Part shown: positions 37,595 to 46,789 of the stretch, piece by piece
How positions within the stretch are numbered: the first letter of the stretch is position 1
Layout: every line of letters begins with the position of its first letter
NCBI RefSeq assembly: GCF_001184025.1
Contig: NZ_BBYG01000008.1
Span: 558,001-622,000, forward strand
Source: Streptomyces maremycinicus
GTDB taxonomy: Bacteria; Actinomycetota; Actinomycetes; Streptomycetales; Streptomycetaceae
Reading direction: 5' to 3'
DNA length: 64,000 nucleotides
Made by a program: the position numbers and the translations under genes
Notes under the pieces: generated by a model
The model's input: the letters and a program-made list of their open reading frames with translations, nothing else
Told to the model about the DNA's origin: nothing
The model's database searches: none

Positions 37595-40026
37595 ACAGAC
37601 GCCGCAGACGGATCGCGATGCTGGCGGTGGCCGGCCTCACCGGAGGCCTGTTGCTGACCGCGCCGCAGCCCGCGTCCGCCGCCGATCTCATCAAGAACGC
37701 CGGTTTCGAGACGGCGGGTACGGACGGTATGCCGTACTGCTGGGAGAAGTCGGGGTGGGGCGACAACGACTTCACCTTCACGCACACCTCGGACGCGCAC
37801 ACCGGCGCCAAGGCGATGAAGGTGACGCTGACCCGCCGGGTCGACGGCGACCGCAAGGCGCTGATCACCGAGTCCGCGGCGTGCGCGCCCGCGGTGACGC
37901 CGGGCAGGCAGTACGACCTGTCGCTCTGGTACAAGTCGACGACCCCCGACACCTCCCTCACCCTCTTCCGGCACGACCCGGTGGCGGGCTGGCAGTACTG
38001 GACCGACCTCAAGACGCTGGACATGGCGTCCGTCTACACCCCGGCCGGTGTCCGCACCCCCGCGGTGCCGGCCGGCACCGACCGCATCACCTGGGGCGTC
38101 TCCGTCTACGGGACCGGCTCGGTGACCACCGACGACTACACGATGGAACCGGTGCCGGACGTCCTGCCGCCCGCGACCTGCACCGGCACAGCCGACCAGT
38201 GCGCCGACGGCCGCTGGGACGTGCTGCCCACGCAGAACCCGGTCCGCTCCATGCACTCCGTCGTCCTCAACAACGGCAAGGTGCTGCTGATCGCGGGCTC
38301 CGGCAACAGCGAGGAGCAGTTCGCGGCGGGCACGTTCACCTCGGCGGTGTACGACCCGGTGAACGGCGGCTACAAGGTCGTCCCCACGCCGAAGGACATG
38401 TTCTGCGCCGGACACGTGCAGCTGTCCGACGGTCGCGTCCTCGTGATGAGCGGCAACAAGGCCTACCCGGTGGCCGGCGGGCACGGCTACGAGGGCTTCA
38501 AGGACTCGTACGTCTTCGATCCCGTCACCGAGACGTACAGCAGGACCAACGACATGAACGACGGCCACTGGTATCCGTCGGCCACGGTCATGGGCAACGG
38601 TGACGTGCTCTCCTTCGGCGGGCTGCGCGAGGACTCCACCGGGTCGGTGACCGCCGAGCTGTTCTCGCAGGCCGAGCAGCGCTGGCAGCCGCTGTGGAAG
38701 GTCAACCAGACCTGGTCGTACTGGGGTCTGTACCCGTCGATGATCCTGATGCAGGACGGCCGTCTCTTCTACTCGGGCAGCCATGTCTTCGGCAACAACA
38801 TCCCGGGTACGGGTGCGGCGGTCTACGACTACGCCGCCAACACGGTCACCCAGATCCCCGGCCTCCAGAACAAGGACCAGCGCGACCAGTCGGCGAGCGT
38901 CCTGCTGCCCCCGGCGCAGGACCAGCGTGTCCTCACCCTCGGCGGCGGCAACATCGACTCCAACCCGGACGGCAACCGGCTCACCGACATCATCGACCTG
39001 AAGGCCGCGAACCCGTCGTACGTCGCCGGGCCGCCGCTCCCGCAGGGCACCGTCGACCTCGGCAACGGGCCGGTGCCCGAGACCGGCGCCCAGGGCAAGA
39101 TGTACGTCTCCGCCGTGCTCCTGCCCGACGGCAAGGTGCTGGAGACGGGCGGCGCGCTGCACAACCGGGCCGACCCGGTCTTCGAGTCCTCGCTCTACGA
39201 CCCCGGTACCAACACCTTCGATCCCGTCGCCGCCGACCCGCAGGCCCGCGGCTACCACTCGTCCTCGTTCCTGCTGCCCGACGGCCGGGTGATGTCGACC
39301 GGCGACAACCCGGGCAACGGCACCTGGAACCACAACGTGTCCATCTACACCCCGCCCTACCTGTTCAAGGGCGCCCGGCCGGCGATCACGTCGGTCATCG
39401 ACACGGAGTGGACGTACGGCGAAACCCAGCGCATCACGGTGGACCGGCCCATCGCCAAGGCGGAGCTGATCCGCCCGGCGGCGGTGACCCACTCCTCCGA
39501 CCCCAACCAGCGCTTCGTGGACCTCCCGCTGTCGGTCGACGGCAACAACGTCGACCTCAATGTGACGAGCAACCCGAACCTGGCGCCGCCCGGCTGGTAC
39601 ATGCTCTTCGCGGTGGACGCCAACGGGGTGCCTTCGGTGGCGAAGTGGGTGCACCTCCAGGGCCCGGCCGGACTCGCCGCGGACTCCGCCTCGGCGTTCT
39701 CGGTGTCCTCGGGCACCGGGGCCGCACCGCACGTGCACTCCTTCGCCGACGGCCTGACCGGCAAGGTCGCCGGCCCCGGCAGGAAGCGGACCTCGCAACC
39801 GGTCGGCCCGACCGTCTCCGGCTGCGACCGGCACTACGGCTCGGCCAACGTGTGCGTCCCGACGGCGTTCCCGGCGACGGTGAGGAAGACGACGGCCGCC
39901 CGCTGCTCCTGGCTCCGGACCAACGACTACGGCCGGCTGAGGGTCAACGGCAAGGACGACCCGCTGCGCCTCGACCCCGACCGGGACGGCCTCGCCTGCG
40001 GAAAGGGGGATCTCCGCAAGGGCTAG
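37591..40026 (+). CDS. Secreted copper-radical oxidase, galactose oxidase/GlxA-like, with Excalibur tail
   Basis: An 811-residue exported oxidase. Signal peptide residues ~1-30; a carbohydrate-binding-like jellyroll (about 32-185); a kelch propeller (about 200-580); a C-terminal DUF1929-type domain; and a short calcium-binding Excalibur motif (D-P-D-R-D-G-L-A-C) at the end. The copper and radical ligands are visible: Cys272 (F-C-A-G-H), Tyr328 (H-W-Y-P-S-A), Tyr555-His556 (G-Y-H-S-S) and His634 (T-H-S-S-D-P-N-Q-R). The GTG start overlaps the previous stop. Related GlxA in Streptomyces is needed for a CslA-made glycan at hyphal tips. Alcohol- or aldehyde-oxidase activity on the glycan is likely. 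Confidence 0.93.
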   Translation: MNRRRRRIAMLAVAGLTGGLLLTAPQPASAADLIKNAGFETAGTDGMPYCWEKSGWGDNDFTFTHTSDAHTGAKAMKVTLTRRVDGDRKALITESAACAPAVTPGRQYDLSLWYKSTTPDTSLTLFRHDPVAGWQYWTDLKTLDMASVYTPAGVRTPAVPAGTDRITWGVSVYGTGSVTTDDYTMEPVPDVLPPATCTGTADQCADGRWDVLPTQNPVRSMHSVVLNNGKVLLIAGSGNSEEQFAAGTFTSAVYDPVNGGYKVVPTPKDMFCAGHVQLSDGRVLVMSGNKAYPVAGGHGYEGFKDSYVFDPVTETYSRTNDMNDGHWYPSATVMGNGDVLSFGGLREDSTGSVTAELFSQAEQRWQPLWKVNQTWSYWGLYPSMILMQDGRLFYSGSHVFGNNIPGTGAAVYDYAANTVTQIPGLQNKDQRDQSASVLLPPAQDQRVLTLGGGNIDSNPDGNRLTDIIDLKAANPSYVAGPPLPQGTVDLGNGPVPETGAQGKMYVSAVLLPDGKVLETGGALHNRADPVFESSLYDPGTNTFDPVAADPQARGYHSSSFLLPDGRVMSTGDNPGNGTWNHNVSIYTPPYLFKGARPAITSVIDTEWTYGETQRITVDRPIAKAELIRPAAVTHSSDPNQRFVDLPLSVDGNNVDLNVTSNPNLAPPGWYMLFAVDANGVPSVAKWVHLQGPAGLAADSASAFSVSSGTGAAPHVHSFADGLTGKVAGPGRKRTSQPVGPTVSGCDRHYGSANVCVPTAFPATVRKTTAARCSWLRTNDYGRLRVNGKDDPLRLDPDRDGLACGKGDLRKG

Positions 40027-40754
40027 ACCTGTCCCGCGGACTCCGCCAGGGCGCGCTCCACGATGGCCACCAGCTGTTCGTGGTGCGCGCCCTTCCAGTA
40101 CGCGCGACCGCAGGACAGGCACTGCGCGAACACGTCGTACGACTGGCGCGTGCCGTGCCGCAGCTGGTCGGCGACCTCGTCCTTGGTGGCCTTGCGCAGC
40201 AGGCCGTTGCAGGCGGTGCACCTGGTCCAGGGAAGCAGTTCGGGCGCGAACCGTTCGAGGACGTCGCGGAGCTGCTCCTCGGGGTCGGTGCTGTAGACGT
40301 ACGCGCCCGCCCACAGTTCGCGCCGCCGCAGCAGGCCCCGGTCCCGGCTGAGCATGACGCGCTGTTCGGCCGCCGAGCGGGCGGCGAGTGCCGGGTCGCC
40401 GATGTCGGTCGACTCGTACGCCGTGTCCACGCCGAGCAGGCGCATCCGGCGGGCGAGGGTGCCGAGGTGGACGTCGAGGAGGAAGCGCAGCGGGGCTCCC
40501 GGGATCCGCTGGGGGCGGGCCACCGGGCGGACGGTCACCGACTCACCGGCGGCCGGGATGTGCGAGGCCGGCAAGACCCGGCCGTCGACGAGCAGGGTGC
40601 CGACCTCCGTGAGGGGCACTCCGAGGGACTCGACGACGTGGCCGAGCGTGGAGACGCCGTCCACGGCGAGCGGGGTCGCTCCCGCGCGCCGCGCGTGCGG
40701 GACGAACAGGGCCAGCTCCGGGGCGACTTCGACGCGGATCTCGAATGCGTTCAC
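40023..40754 (-). CDS. Ubiquitin-like plus Mut7-C RNase domain protein
   Basis: A 243-residue protein. Residues ~1-85 form a MoaD/ubiquitin-like domain, and residues ~90-240 are a Mut7-C PIN-type RNase domain (F-L-L-D-V-H-L-G-T-L-A-R-R-M-R-L-L-G-x-D) with four Cys in C-T-A-C and C-L-S-C that form a zinc ribbon. This combination is a known actinobacterial arrangement. Its stop codon overlaps the opposite-strand oxidase stop at the CTAG 40023-40026, so no terminator separates them. It may act in RNA processing, but its substrate is unknown. Confidence 0.9.
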   Translation of the reverse strand: MNAFEIRVEVAPELALFVPHARRAGATPLAVDGVSTLGHVVESLGVPLTEVGTLLVDGRVLPASHIPAAGESVTVRPVARPQRIPGAPLRFLLDVHLGTLARRMRLLGVDTAYESTDIGDPALAARSAAEQRVMLSRDRGLLRRRELWAGAYVYSTDPEEQLRDVLERFAPELLPWTRCTACNGLLRKATKDEVADQLRHGTRQSYDVFAQCLSCGRAYWKGAHHEQLVAIVERALAESAGQV

Positions 40755-40787
40755 CTGATCAGGATGGCACGGTGGCGGGGCCGGGGT

Positions 40788-41417
40788 TCAGCGGTTTTCC
40801 TTGCTCAGGCCGTGTTCCAGGACCTCCAGCGTGCGGTCGAGGAGCGCGGCGAAGTCGTCCTCGTGGTCGTGCTCGCCCCAGTACAGGGCGGTCTCCATCA
40901 GACCGCCGAGCAGGGACATCGTGTAGACGCGGACCTCCAGGCTGTCGGGGTCGCGGCCGACGCGCTCGCCGATGGCGACGCAGAGCGTGCGGCCGATCAC
41001 CGACATGCTCTCCATCATCCGCGAGCGCACCGCCGGGACCTGGACCATCAGGTGGGTGCGCAGCCGGGCCACTTCCGGGTCCTCGTCGAAGCCCCTGCGG
41101 GCGCCCTCCCGCATCACGTACCGCATGGTGTCCCTCAGCGGCTCGTCGGCGGGCCGGGACCGCAGTTCGGCGAGCAGGATCGGGTCCTGTTCGTCGGTGA
41201 GGATGATGTCTTCCTTGGTCGGGAAGTAGCGGAAGACGGTCGACGGCGACACCTCGGCGCGTTCGGCGATCTGGTCGATCGTCGTGGCGTCGTACCCCTG
41301 TTCCTCGACCAGCGCGTAGGTCGCGGTGCGGATGGCCTCGCGGGTCTTGATCTTCTTGCGCTCCCGGAGACCGGGCTGCGGGTGGTCGGCGGGAGAGCTG
41401 ATGTGTGCGGCCGTCAT
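40788..41417 (-). CDS. TetR-family transcriptional regulator
   Basis: A 209-residue regulator of the TetR/AcrR family. The DNA-binding part reads T-R-E-A-I-R-T-A-T-Y-A-L-V-E-E-Q-G-Y-D, then I-A-E-R-A-E-V-S-P-S-T-V-F-R-Y-F-P-T-K-E, and a helical ligand domain follows. It lies directly downstream of the MFS efflux gene with a 4-bp gap and is most likely cotranscribed with it. It probably binds the palindrome in front of that gene. ATG 41417 gives the family start; ATG 41435 would overlap the MFS stop. Confidence 0.9.
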   Translation of the reverse strand: MTAAHISSPADHPQPGLRERKKIKTREAIRTATYALVEEQGYDATTIDQIAERAEVSPSTVFRYFPTKEDIILTDEQDPILLAELRSRPADEPLRDTMRYVMREGARRGFDEDPEVARLRTHLMVQVPAVRSRMMESMSVIGRTLCVAIGERVGRDPDSLEVRVYTMSLLGGLMETALYWGEHDHEDDFAALLDRTLEVLEHGLSKENR

Positions 41418-41421
41418 GCGC

Positions 41422-43020
41422 TCATTGTCGGGCATCGGCCGTGGGGGCCACCAAGCCGGGAGCGGCGTCACCGGTACCCTCACCGGCTCCGTCCGCCGCC
41501 TCCCCGGTCTCCTCGGCGCGGGCGGTTCCGGGCAGGAAAGCGGCCGCCAGCAGCGCGGAGGCCAGGGCGGCGATGCCGCACACCAGCAGCACCAGGCTCA
41601 TGCCGTGGACGTAGGAGGAGTTCGCGGAGGCGGCGAGATCGGCCAGGTTCGCCTTCTCGGCGATCACATGGGCCGCGACGACCGAGTCCCCGGCGGTGTC
41701 GGCGACCCCGGCGGGCAGCCCGGTGACGTCGAGGCGGTCGCGGAAGGTGCTCGCGAGCAGGCTGCCCAGCAGGGCGACGCCGATGGCCGCGCCGACCTGG
41801 CGCAGGGTCATCAGCAGGCCGGAGCCGCTGCCGGCCCGGTCGGTGGGCAGGGTGCCCAGGGCGCCCGCCATGGCGGGCACGATCGAGAAACCGAAGCCGA
41901 ATCCGACGATGGACAGCCACAGCGCGGTGAAGCCGTACCCGGAGTCGATCGTCGTCCGGCTGCCCAGCAGCATGGCGAAGGCCAGCACCACCAGGCCCGC
42001 GCTCACCACCGCCCGTGCCCCGAACCGGGCCACGACGGGCTGCGCGGCCCGCGCGGCGACGATCAGACCGCCCATCATCGGCAGCAGTCGCACACCGGTG
42101 CCGAGGGCGTCGTTGCCGAGGACGGCCTGGAGGTACTGCGGCAGGACGAACAGCAGGCCGGACAGCACGAACATCAGGAGGGTCGCCGCGAGCGTGTTGA
42201 ACAGGAACCCGCGGTGGGCGAGCAGTCCCATGTCGAGCATGGGCCGCGCGACCCGGCGTTCGCGCAGGACCAGCGCGGTGATCAGGACGAGGGCCACCGC
42301 ATCCATGGCGAGGACCAGCGGGTCGCCCCAGCCCCGGGTGGGCGCCTCGATGATCGCGTAGATGAGCGCGCCGAGCCCGGCCGCGGTGAGCGCGGTGGAG
42401 ACGATGTCGACCTCGGGGGCGGCCGGGTCGCGGGTCTCGGGCAGCAGGAAGACGCAGGCGGCGATGCCGATCGCGGCCATCGGGATGTTGATGAGGAAGA
42501 CCGAGCCCCACCAGAAGTGGTTGAGCAGCCAGCCGCCGATGATCGGCCCGAGGGGCAGGCCCAGCGTCGAGCCGGCCGAGACGATGCCGACGGCCTTGGT
42601 GCGCTCCTCGGGCGCGAACAGCGAGGGCAGCACCGACAGCGCGAGCGGCGTGACCAGCGCGGCCCCGACGCCCATGACGGCGCGGGCGGCGATCACCGCG
42701 TTCACGTCCCCGGCCAGGGTGCCGACCAGCGAGCCGGCCAGGAAGATCCCCAGCCCGGTGATCAGCATGTTCCGTCGGCCGAATCGGTCTCCCAGCAGAC
42801 CGGCGGGGAGCATCAGGGCCGCGAAGACCACGATGTAGGCGTCCGCCATCCACTGTTGCTGACCGGTGGTGGCGCCGAGCTGCTCGGCCATCGTCGGGAG
42901 CGCCACGTTCAGGATCGTCATGTCGAAGCCGAGCGTGAGCATGCTCGCGACCAGGGCCCCCAGGGCCCACCACCGGCGGGGATCCGAGCCCACCGCAGCA
43001 GAGTTCGTGACAGTAGCCAT
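41422..43020 (-). CDS. MFS multidrug efflux transporter, DHA2 (EmrB/QacA) family
   Basis: A 532-residue drug:proton antiporter with 14 predicted helices. Family words are L-D-M-T-I-L-N-V-A-L-P (here F-D-M-T-I-L-N-V-A-L-P), G-R-R-N-M-L-I near residue 85 and the antiporter motif V-T-P-L-A-L-S-V-L. The ATG at 43020 is preceded by a palindrome and a promoter rather than a ribosome binding site, so the mRNA may be leaderless. The tetR gene follows immediately. Substrate unknown; a single-drug or broad toxin role is likely. Confidence 0.93.
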   Translation of the reverse strand: MATVTNSAAVGSDPRRWWALGALVASMLTLGFDMTILNVALPTMAEQLGATTGQQQWMADAYIVVFAALMLPAGLLGDRFGRRNMLITGLGIFLAGSLVGTLAGDVNAVIAARAVMGVGAALVTPLALSVLPSLFAPEERTKAVGIVSAGSTLGLPLGPIIGGWLLNHFWWGSVFLINIPMAAIGIAACVFLLPETRDPAAPEVDIVSTALTAAGLGALIYAIIEAPTRGWGDPLVLAMDAVALVLITALVLRERRVARPMLDMGLLAHRGFLFNTLAATLLMFVLSGLLFVLPQYLQAVLGNDALGTGVRLLPMMGGLIVAARAAQPVVARFGARAVVSAGLVVLAFAMLLGSRTTIDSGYGFTALWLSIVGFGFGFSIVPAMAGALGTLPTDRAGSGSGLLMTLRQVGAAIGVALLGSLLASTFRDRLDVTGLPAGVADTAGDSVVAAHVIAEKANLADLAASANSSYVHGMSLVLLVCGIAALASALLAAAFLPGTARAEETGEAADGAGEGTGDAAPGLVAPTADARQ

Positions 43021-43024
43021 GAAA

Positions 43025-43057
43025 TGAGAGTAACTCTCAAAAGATGGTGTATGTCAA
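43025..43057 (-). promoter_or_regulatory. TetR-type operator overlapping the efflux promoter
   Basis: The perfect palindrome TGAGAGT-a-ACTCTCA spans 43025-43039, ending 4 bp from the MFS start. On the minus strand TTGACA (43057-43052) is the -35 box and TACTCT (43032-43027) a candidate -10 box, spaced 19 bp and overlapping the palindrome. The start codon follows 6 nt after the -10, consistent with a leaderless transcript. Confidence 0.75.
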
Positions 43058-43098
43058 TCGTCGTGCGCTCCGGGTGTGCGCGACGGGCGCACGAAAAG

Positions 43099-43122
43099 GG
43101 CCACGGCTCGCGAGCCGTGGCC
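43099..43122 (-). terminator. Perfect 24-bp palindromic terminator
   Basis: GGCCACGGCTCG (43099-43110) is followed directly by CGAGCCGTGGCC (43111-43122). On the minus strand the hairpin is followed by CTTTTCG, so it ends the hemolysin III gene transcript 22 bp after its stop codon. Confidence 0.88.
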
Positions 43123-43143
43123 GAAGGGATGCGGGAGGTGGTG

Positions 43144-43857
43144 TCATCCGTGCTGGTACGCCACCAGGGAGATGCCGACGTAATGCACGACGAACGCCGC
43201 GAGGGTCAGGGAGTGGAAGACCTCGTGGAAGCCGAACCAGCGCGGTGACGGGTTGGGGCGCTTGATGCCGTAGATCACGCCGCCGGCGCTGTAGAGGAGG
43301 CCGCCGACGATCACCAGGACCATGACGGCGATGCCGCCCGCCCGCATGAAGTCCGGCAGGAAGAAGACGGCCGCCCAGCCCATCGCGATGTAGCAGGGGG
43401 TGTAGAGCCAGCGCGGCGCGCCGACCCAGAAGACGCGGAAGACGATGCCGGCCGCGGCGGCGGCCCAGATGCTCCACAGGAGCCACTGCCCTTTGGCCTC
43501 CGGCAGCAGCAGCATGGTCAGCGGCGTGTAGGTGCCCGCGATGATCAGGAAGATGTTCGCGTGGTCGAGTCTGCGCAGGACGCCGTCCATCCGCGGGCTC
43601 CAGTCGCCGCGGTGGTAGAGGGCGCTCACCCCGAACAGGAGGCAGGCCGTCAGGGCGAAGATCCCGCAGGCGACGCGGCCGCGGGACGAGTCCGCCAGGG
43701 CGGTGAGGACCAGTCCTGAGACGAGGGCGGCCGGAAACATGCCGAGGTGAAGCCAGCCGCGGAGCTTGGGCTTGATCTCTTCCGACAGGGAGTGCGCGAC
43801 GGACGCGGGGCCGGCGGCCGGCGAGTCCGCGGGCACGTCGGGGACGGACGCAGTCAT
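43144..43857 (-). CDS. Hemolysin III / TrhA family membrane protein
   Basis: A 237-residue protein with seven hydrophobic helices and the PAQR-like signature: H-x-x-x near the start, S-A-L-Y-H-R-G-D-W and the pattern F-H-E-V-F-H-S-L-T near the end, with His/Ser/Asp residues that bind metal in the family. The name hemolysin III is historical; bacterial relatives affect membrane fluidity. ATG 43857 follows a TACGAT-like -10 with only 6 nt between, so it may be leaderless. It is a single gene, convergent with nothing and ended by a palindromic hairpin. Confidence 0.9.
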   Translation of the reverse strand: MTASVPDVPADSPAAGPASVAHSLSEEIKPKLRGWLHLGMFPAALVSGLVLTALADSSRGRVACGIFALTACLLFGVSALYHRGDWSPRMDGVLRRLDHANIFLIIAGTYTPLTMLLLPEAKGQWLLWSIWAAAAAGIVFRVFWVGAPRWLYTPCYIAMGWAAVFFLPDFMRAGGIAVMVLVIVGGLLYSAGGVIYGIKRPNPSPRWFGFHEVFHSLTLAAFVVHYVGISLVAYQHG

Positions 43858-44181
43858 GGGCGAATCGTACCTACGGAACCGTAACTTAGGCGTCAGTACG
43901 GCCTGTCGGGCCGTCAGGAGTGTCCATCCTCTCACGCCGGCCGGTCCGGCCCGGGTCAAGAGGCTGTCGGCCGAACGTCATGTGGACGCAAAACGTCGCG
44001 TCTACACGTGGCCATCCTCACTCCGCTCACCTGTGAGGCCCTCTGGACATATGGGCGGTACCATCGGATGATCAAATGAGTGCGGTCGACACCGGATGAG
44101 CGCCAAGGTCACCATCCGAAGCATCCGGGTCGCAGCCCCCACGGGGCCTCCAAACAAAAAATCCCTCATTTAGGAGCAATC
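43858..44181. promoter_or_regulatory. Divergent promoter region of hemolysin III gene and pckG
   Basis: The gap of about 320 bp holds the inverted repeat TACGG-aa-CCGTA (43872-43883) upstream of the hemolysin III gene. On the other side, AGGAG lies 5 nt before the GTG start of pckG. I see no riboswitch fold. No clear hexamer pair stands out for pckG. Confidence 0.5.
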
Positions 44182-46005
44182 GTGGCGCGCGACATCGCGG
44201 CTCCCCCCGTCATCCCCACCGACCACCAGGAACTCGTCTCCTGGGTGAACGAGATCGCCGAACTGACGCAGCCGGACAACGTGGTCTGGTGTGACGGATC
44301 CGAGGCCGAGTACGAGCGACTCTGCGACGAGCTCGTCGAGAAGGGCACCTTCAAGCGACTCGACCCGGTGCAGCGCCCGAACTCCTACTACGCCGCCTCC
44401 GACCCCACCGATGTCGCCCGGGTCGAGGACCGCACCTTCATCTGCTCCGAGCAGGAGAAGGACGCCGGCCCCACCAACCACTGGAAGGCGCCCGCCGAGA
44501 TGCGGGAGATCTTCTCCGGGGAGAAGGGGCTGTTCCGCGGCTCCATGCGCGGCCGCACCATGTACGTCGTCCCCTTCTGCATGGGACCGCTGGGCTCCGA
44601 CCTCTCCGCGATCGGCGTCGAGATAACCGACTCCGCCTACGTCGCCGTGTCCATGCGCACCATGACCCGCATGGGACAGCCGGTGCTGGACGAACTCGGC
44701 AGCGACGGCTTCTTCGTGCGTGCCGTGCACACGCTCGGAGCGCCGCTGGCCGAGGGCGAGGCCGACGTCCCGTGGCCGTGCAACCAGACCAAGTACATCT
44801 CGCACTTCCCCGAGAGCCGCGAGATCTGGTCCTACGGCTCCGGCTACGGCGGCAACGCCCTGCTGGGCAAGAAGTGCTACGCCCTGCGCATCGCGTCCGT
44901 CATGGCCCGCGACGAGGGCTGGCTCGCCGAGCACATGCTGATCCTCAAACTGACCCCGCCGCAGGGCGAGTCGAAGTACGTCGCCGCCGCCTTCCCGAGT
45001 GCCTGCGGCAAGACCAACCTCGCCATGCTGGAACCCACCGTCTCCGGCTGGACGGTCGAGACCATCGGTGACGACATCGCCTGGATGCGCTTCGGCGAGG
45101 ACGGGCGCCTGTACGCCATCAACCCCGAGGCCGGCTTCTTCGGCGTCGCGCCCGGCACCGGTGAGCACACCAACGCCAACGCGATGAAGACGCTCTGGGG
45201 CAACTCGGTCTTCACCAACGTCGCCCTCACCGACGACAACGACATCTGGTGGGAGGGCATGACGGAGGAGACTCCCGCCCACCTCACCGACTGGAAGGGC
45301 AACGACTGGACGCCGGAGTCCGGCGTCCCCGCCGCCCACCCCAACGCCCGCTTCACCGTCCCCGCCGCGCAGTGCCCGATCATCGCGCCCGAGTGGGAGG
45401 ACCCCAAGGGCGTGCCGATCTCGGCGATCCTCTTCGGCGGCCGCCGCGCCTCCGCGGTCCCGCTGGTGACGGAGTCCTTCGACTGGAACCACGGCGTCTT
45501 CCTCGGCGCGAACGTCGCCTCCGAGAAGACCGCCGCCGCCGAGGGCAAGGTCGGCGAGCTGCGCCGCGACCCCTTCGCCATGCTGCCCTTCTGCGGCTAC
45601 AACATGGGCGACTACATGGGCCACTGGGTCGACGTCGCCAAGGGCAAGGACCAGGCGAAGCTCCCGAAGATCTACTACGTCAACTGGTTCCGCAAGAACG
45701 AGGCGGGCCAGTTCGTCTGGCCCGGATTCGGCGAGAACAGCCGCGTGCTGAAGTGGATCGTGGAGCGCCTGGACGGCAAGGCCGAGGGCGTCGAGACCCC
45801 GATCGGCATCCTGCCGACCAAGGACGCCCTCGACACCAAGGGCCTCGAACTGGCCGACTCCGACCTCGAGTTCCTCCTCACCGTGGACAAGGAGGTCTGG
45901 CGCGAGGAGGCCGCCCTGGTCCCCGAGCACCTCAACACCTTCGGCGACCACACCCCGAAGGAACTCTGGGACGAGTACCGCGCGCTGGTGCAGCGCCTGG
46001 GCTGA
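44182..46005 (+). CDS. pckG: Phosphoenolpyruvate carboxykinase (GTP)
   Basis: A 607-residue enzyme that converts oxaloacetate to phosphoenolpyruvate, the first step of gluconeogenesis. The P-loop kinase motif is [12 protein letters not shown] (about residues 270-281). Other family words are [10 protein letters not shown] and N-W-F-R-K-N in the nucleotide region. Translation starts at GTG 44182 with AGGAG 5 nt upstream. Length and motifs place it in the GTP-using class. A long hairpin follows. It is a single gene in the carbon core of the chromosome. Confidence 0.96.
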   Translation: MARDIAAPPVIPTDHQELVSWVNEIAELTQPDNVVWCDGSEAEYERLCDELVEKGTFKRLDPVQRPNSYYAASDPTDVARVEDRTFICSEQEKDAGPTNHWKAPAEMREIFSGEKGLFRGSMRGRTMYVVPFCMGPLGSDLSAIGVEITDSAYVAVSMRTMTRMGQPVLDELGSDGFFVRAVHTLGAPLAEGEADVPWPCNQTKYISHFPESREIWSYGSGYGGNALLGKKCYALRIASVMARDEGWLAEHMLILKLTPPQGESKYVAAAFPSACGKTNLAMLEPTVSGWTVETIGDDIAWMRFGEDGRLYAINPEAGFFGVAPGTGEHTNANAMKTLWGNSVFTNVALTDDNDIWWEGMTEETPAHLTDWKGNDWTPESGVPAAHPNARFTVPAAQCPIIAPEWEDPKGVPISAILFGGRRASAVPLVTESFDWNHGVFLGANVASEKTAAAEGKVGELRRDPFAMLPFCGYNMGDYMGHWVDVAKGKDQAKLPKIYYVNWFRKNEAGQFVWPGFGENSRVLKWIVERLDGKAEGVETPIGILPTKDALDTKGLELADSDLEFLLTVDKEVWREEAALVPEHLNTFGDHTPKELWDEYRALVQRLG

Positions 46006-46022
46006 GGAAGCCCCGAAAAACT

Positions 46023-46074
46023 CCGCGGCCGGCACGGATGTGCCCTGACCAGCGATCGTCACGGCCGGCCGCGG
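46023..46074 (+). terminator. Inverted repeat after pckG
   Basis: CCGCGGCCGGC (46023-46033) pairs with GCCGGCCGCGG (46064-46074) around a 30-nt loop, beginning 18 bp after the stop codon. The long loop makes it a weaker candidate than the hairpin that follows. Confidence 0.55.
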
Positions 46075-46116
46075 TGCGATACGGCGAGGCCGCGTACAAC
46101 GGCGTACGTGGCTCTG

Positions 46117-46166
46117 GGTCTGTCGTCCGCTTCCCGTCCGCCCCGACGGGAAGCGGATGACAGACC
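46117..46166. terminator. 22-bp-stem hairpin between convergent genes
   Basis: Left arm 46117-46138 and right arm 46145-46166 pair over 22 positions around the 6-nt loop CGCCCC, with one mismatch that becomes a G-U pair in one transcript. It lies between pckG and the TelA operon and can end both. Confidence 0.88.
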
Positions 46167-46186
46167 TTCGCTTTCCCGGGGACCGG

Positions 46187-46789
46187 CTACTGCGAGCGGT
46201 CCTCCAGATAGCGGGTGTGCGTCTCCTGGCGCCGGGCCTCGGTCTCCCTCAGCGCGGCCGCCAGCCGCTCCGCCTCCTCCTGGAGAAGGCCCAGCTGACG
46301 TTCCAGGTGCCGCTCCGGGAGCTCCTGACCGGGAGTCATCCGCGTCCACCAGCGCGCCCGTACGAAACCGTCGACCGCCTCGGGCAGATCCCGCCGTACG
46401 GTCCGGGAGAGCACGTGGACGCCCTCCGGGTCCTGGGCGAGGACCTCGGCGACCCAGCCGGGCTCCAGCAGCGCGGCCAGCAGGCCGGTGAGTTCGGTCA
46501 GACGTCCGGCGGCGGCCGGCGGCAGCTCGATCTCCCCGAGATACCCGCCGAGCCGCTCGAAGTCGTCGCGCAACGCGTCCAGCTGGGCCGACGCATCCGG
46601 GAAGTCGGGCAGCGGCGGCCGCTCCGGCGGGGCGACCAGCGCGCCCGCGCCGTACAGACCGGCCACCACGACGGGCCAGTACGCGCCCGCCGTCCCCGTG
46701 AAGGTCAGCACCAGTCCGGCCAGCCCGGCCGCGCTGCCGGTGATGTTCTTGCGGGACTCCAGGTATCCGACGAACCTACTGGTAGCCAC
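46187..46789 (-). CDS. XpaC-like membrane protein with coiled coil
   Basis: A 200-residue protein. Two hydrophobic segments near the N terminus (residues ~15-35 and ~37-55) form a membrane hairpin. The rest is cytoplasmic and helical, ending in a coiled coil (L-L-Q-E-E-A-E-R-L-A-A-A-L-R-E-T-E-A). This layout and its place next to a TelA gene recall the XpaC family, which is encoded with TelA homologues in Bacillus. I could not confirm the family by sequence words alone. It overlaps the binding-protein/VWA gene by 14 bp and is last in the operon. Confidence 0.72.
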   Translation of the reverse strand: MATSRFVGYLESRKNITGSAAGLAGLVLTFTGTAGAYWPVVVAGLYGAGALVAPPERPPLPDFPDASAQLDALRDDFERLGGYLGEIELPPAAAGRLTELTGLLAALLEPGWVAEVLAQDPEGVHVLSRTVRRDLPEAVDGFVRARWWTRMTPGQELPERHLERQLGLLQEEAERLAAALRETEARRQETHTRYLEDRSQ

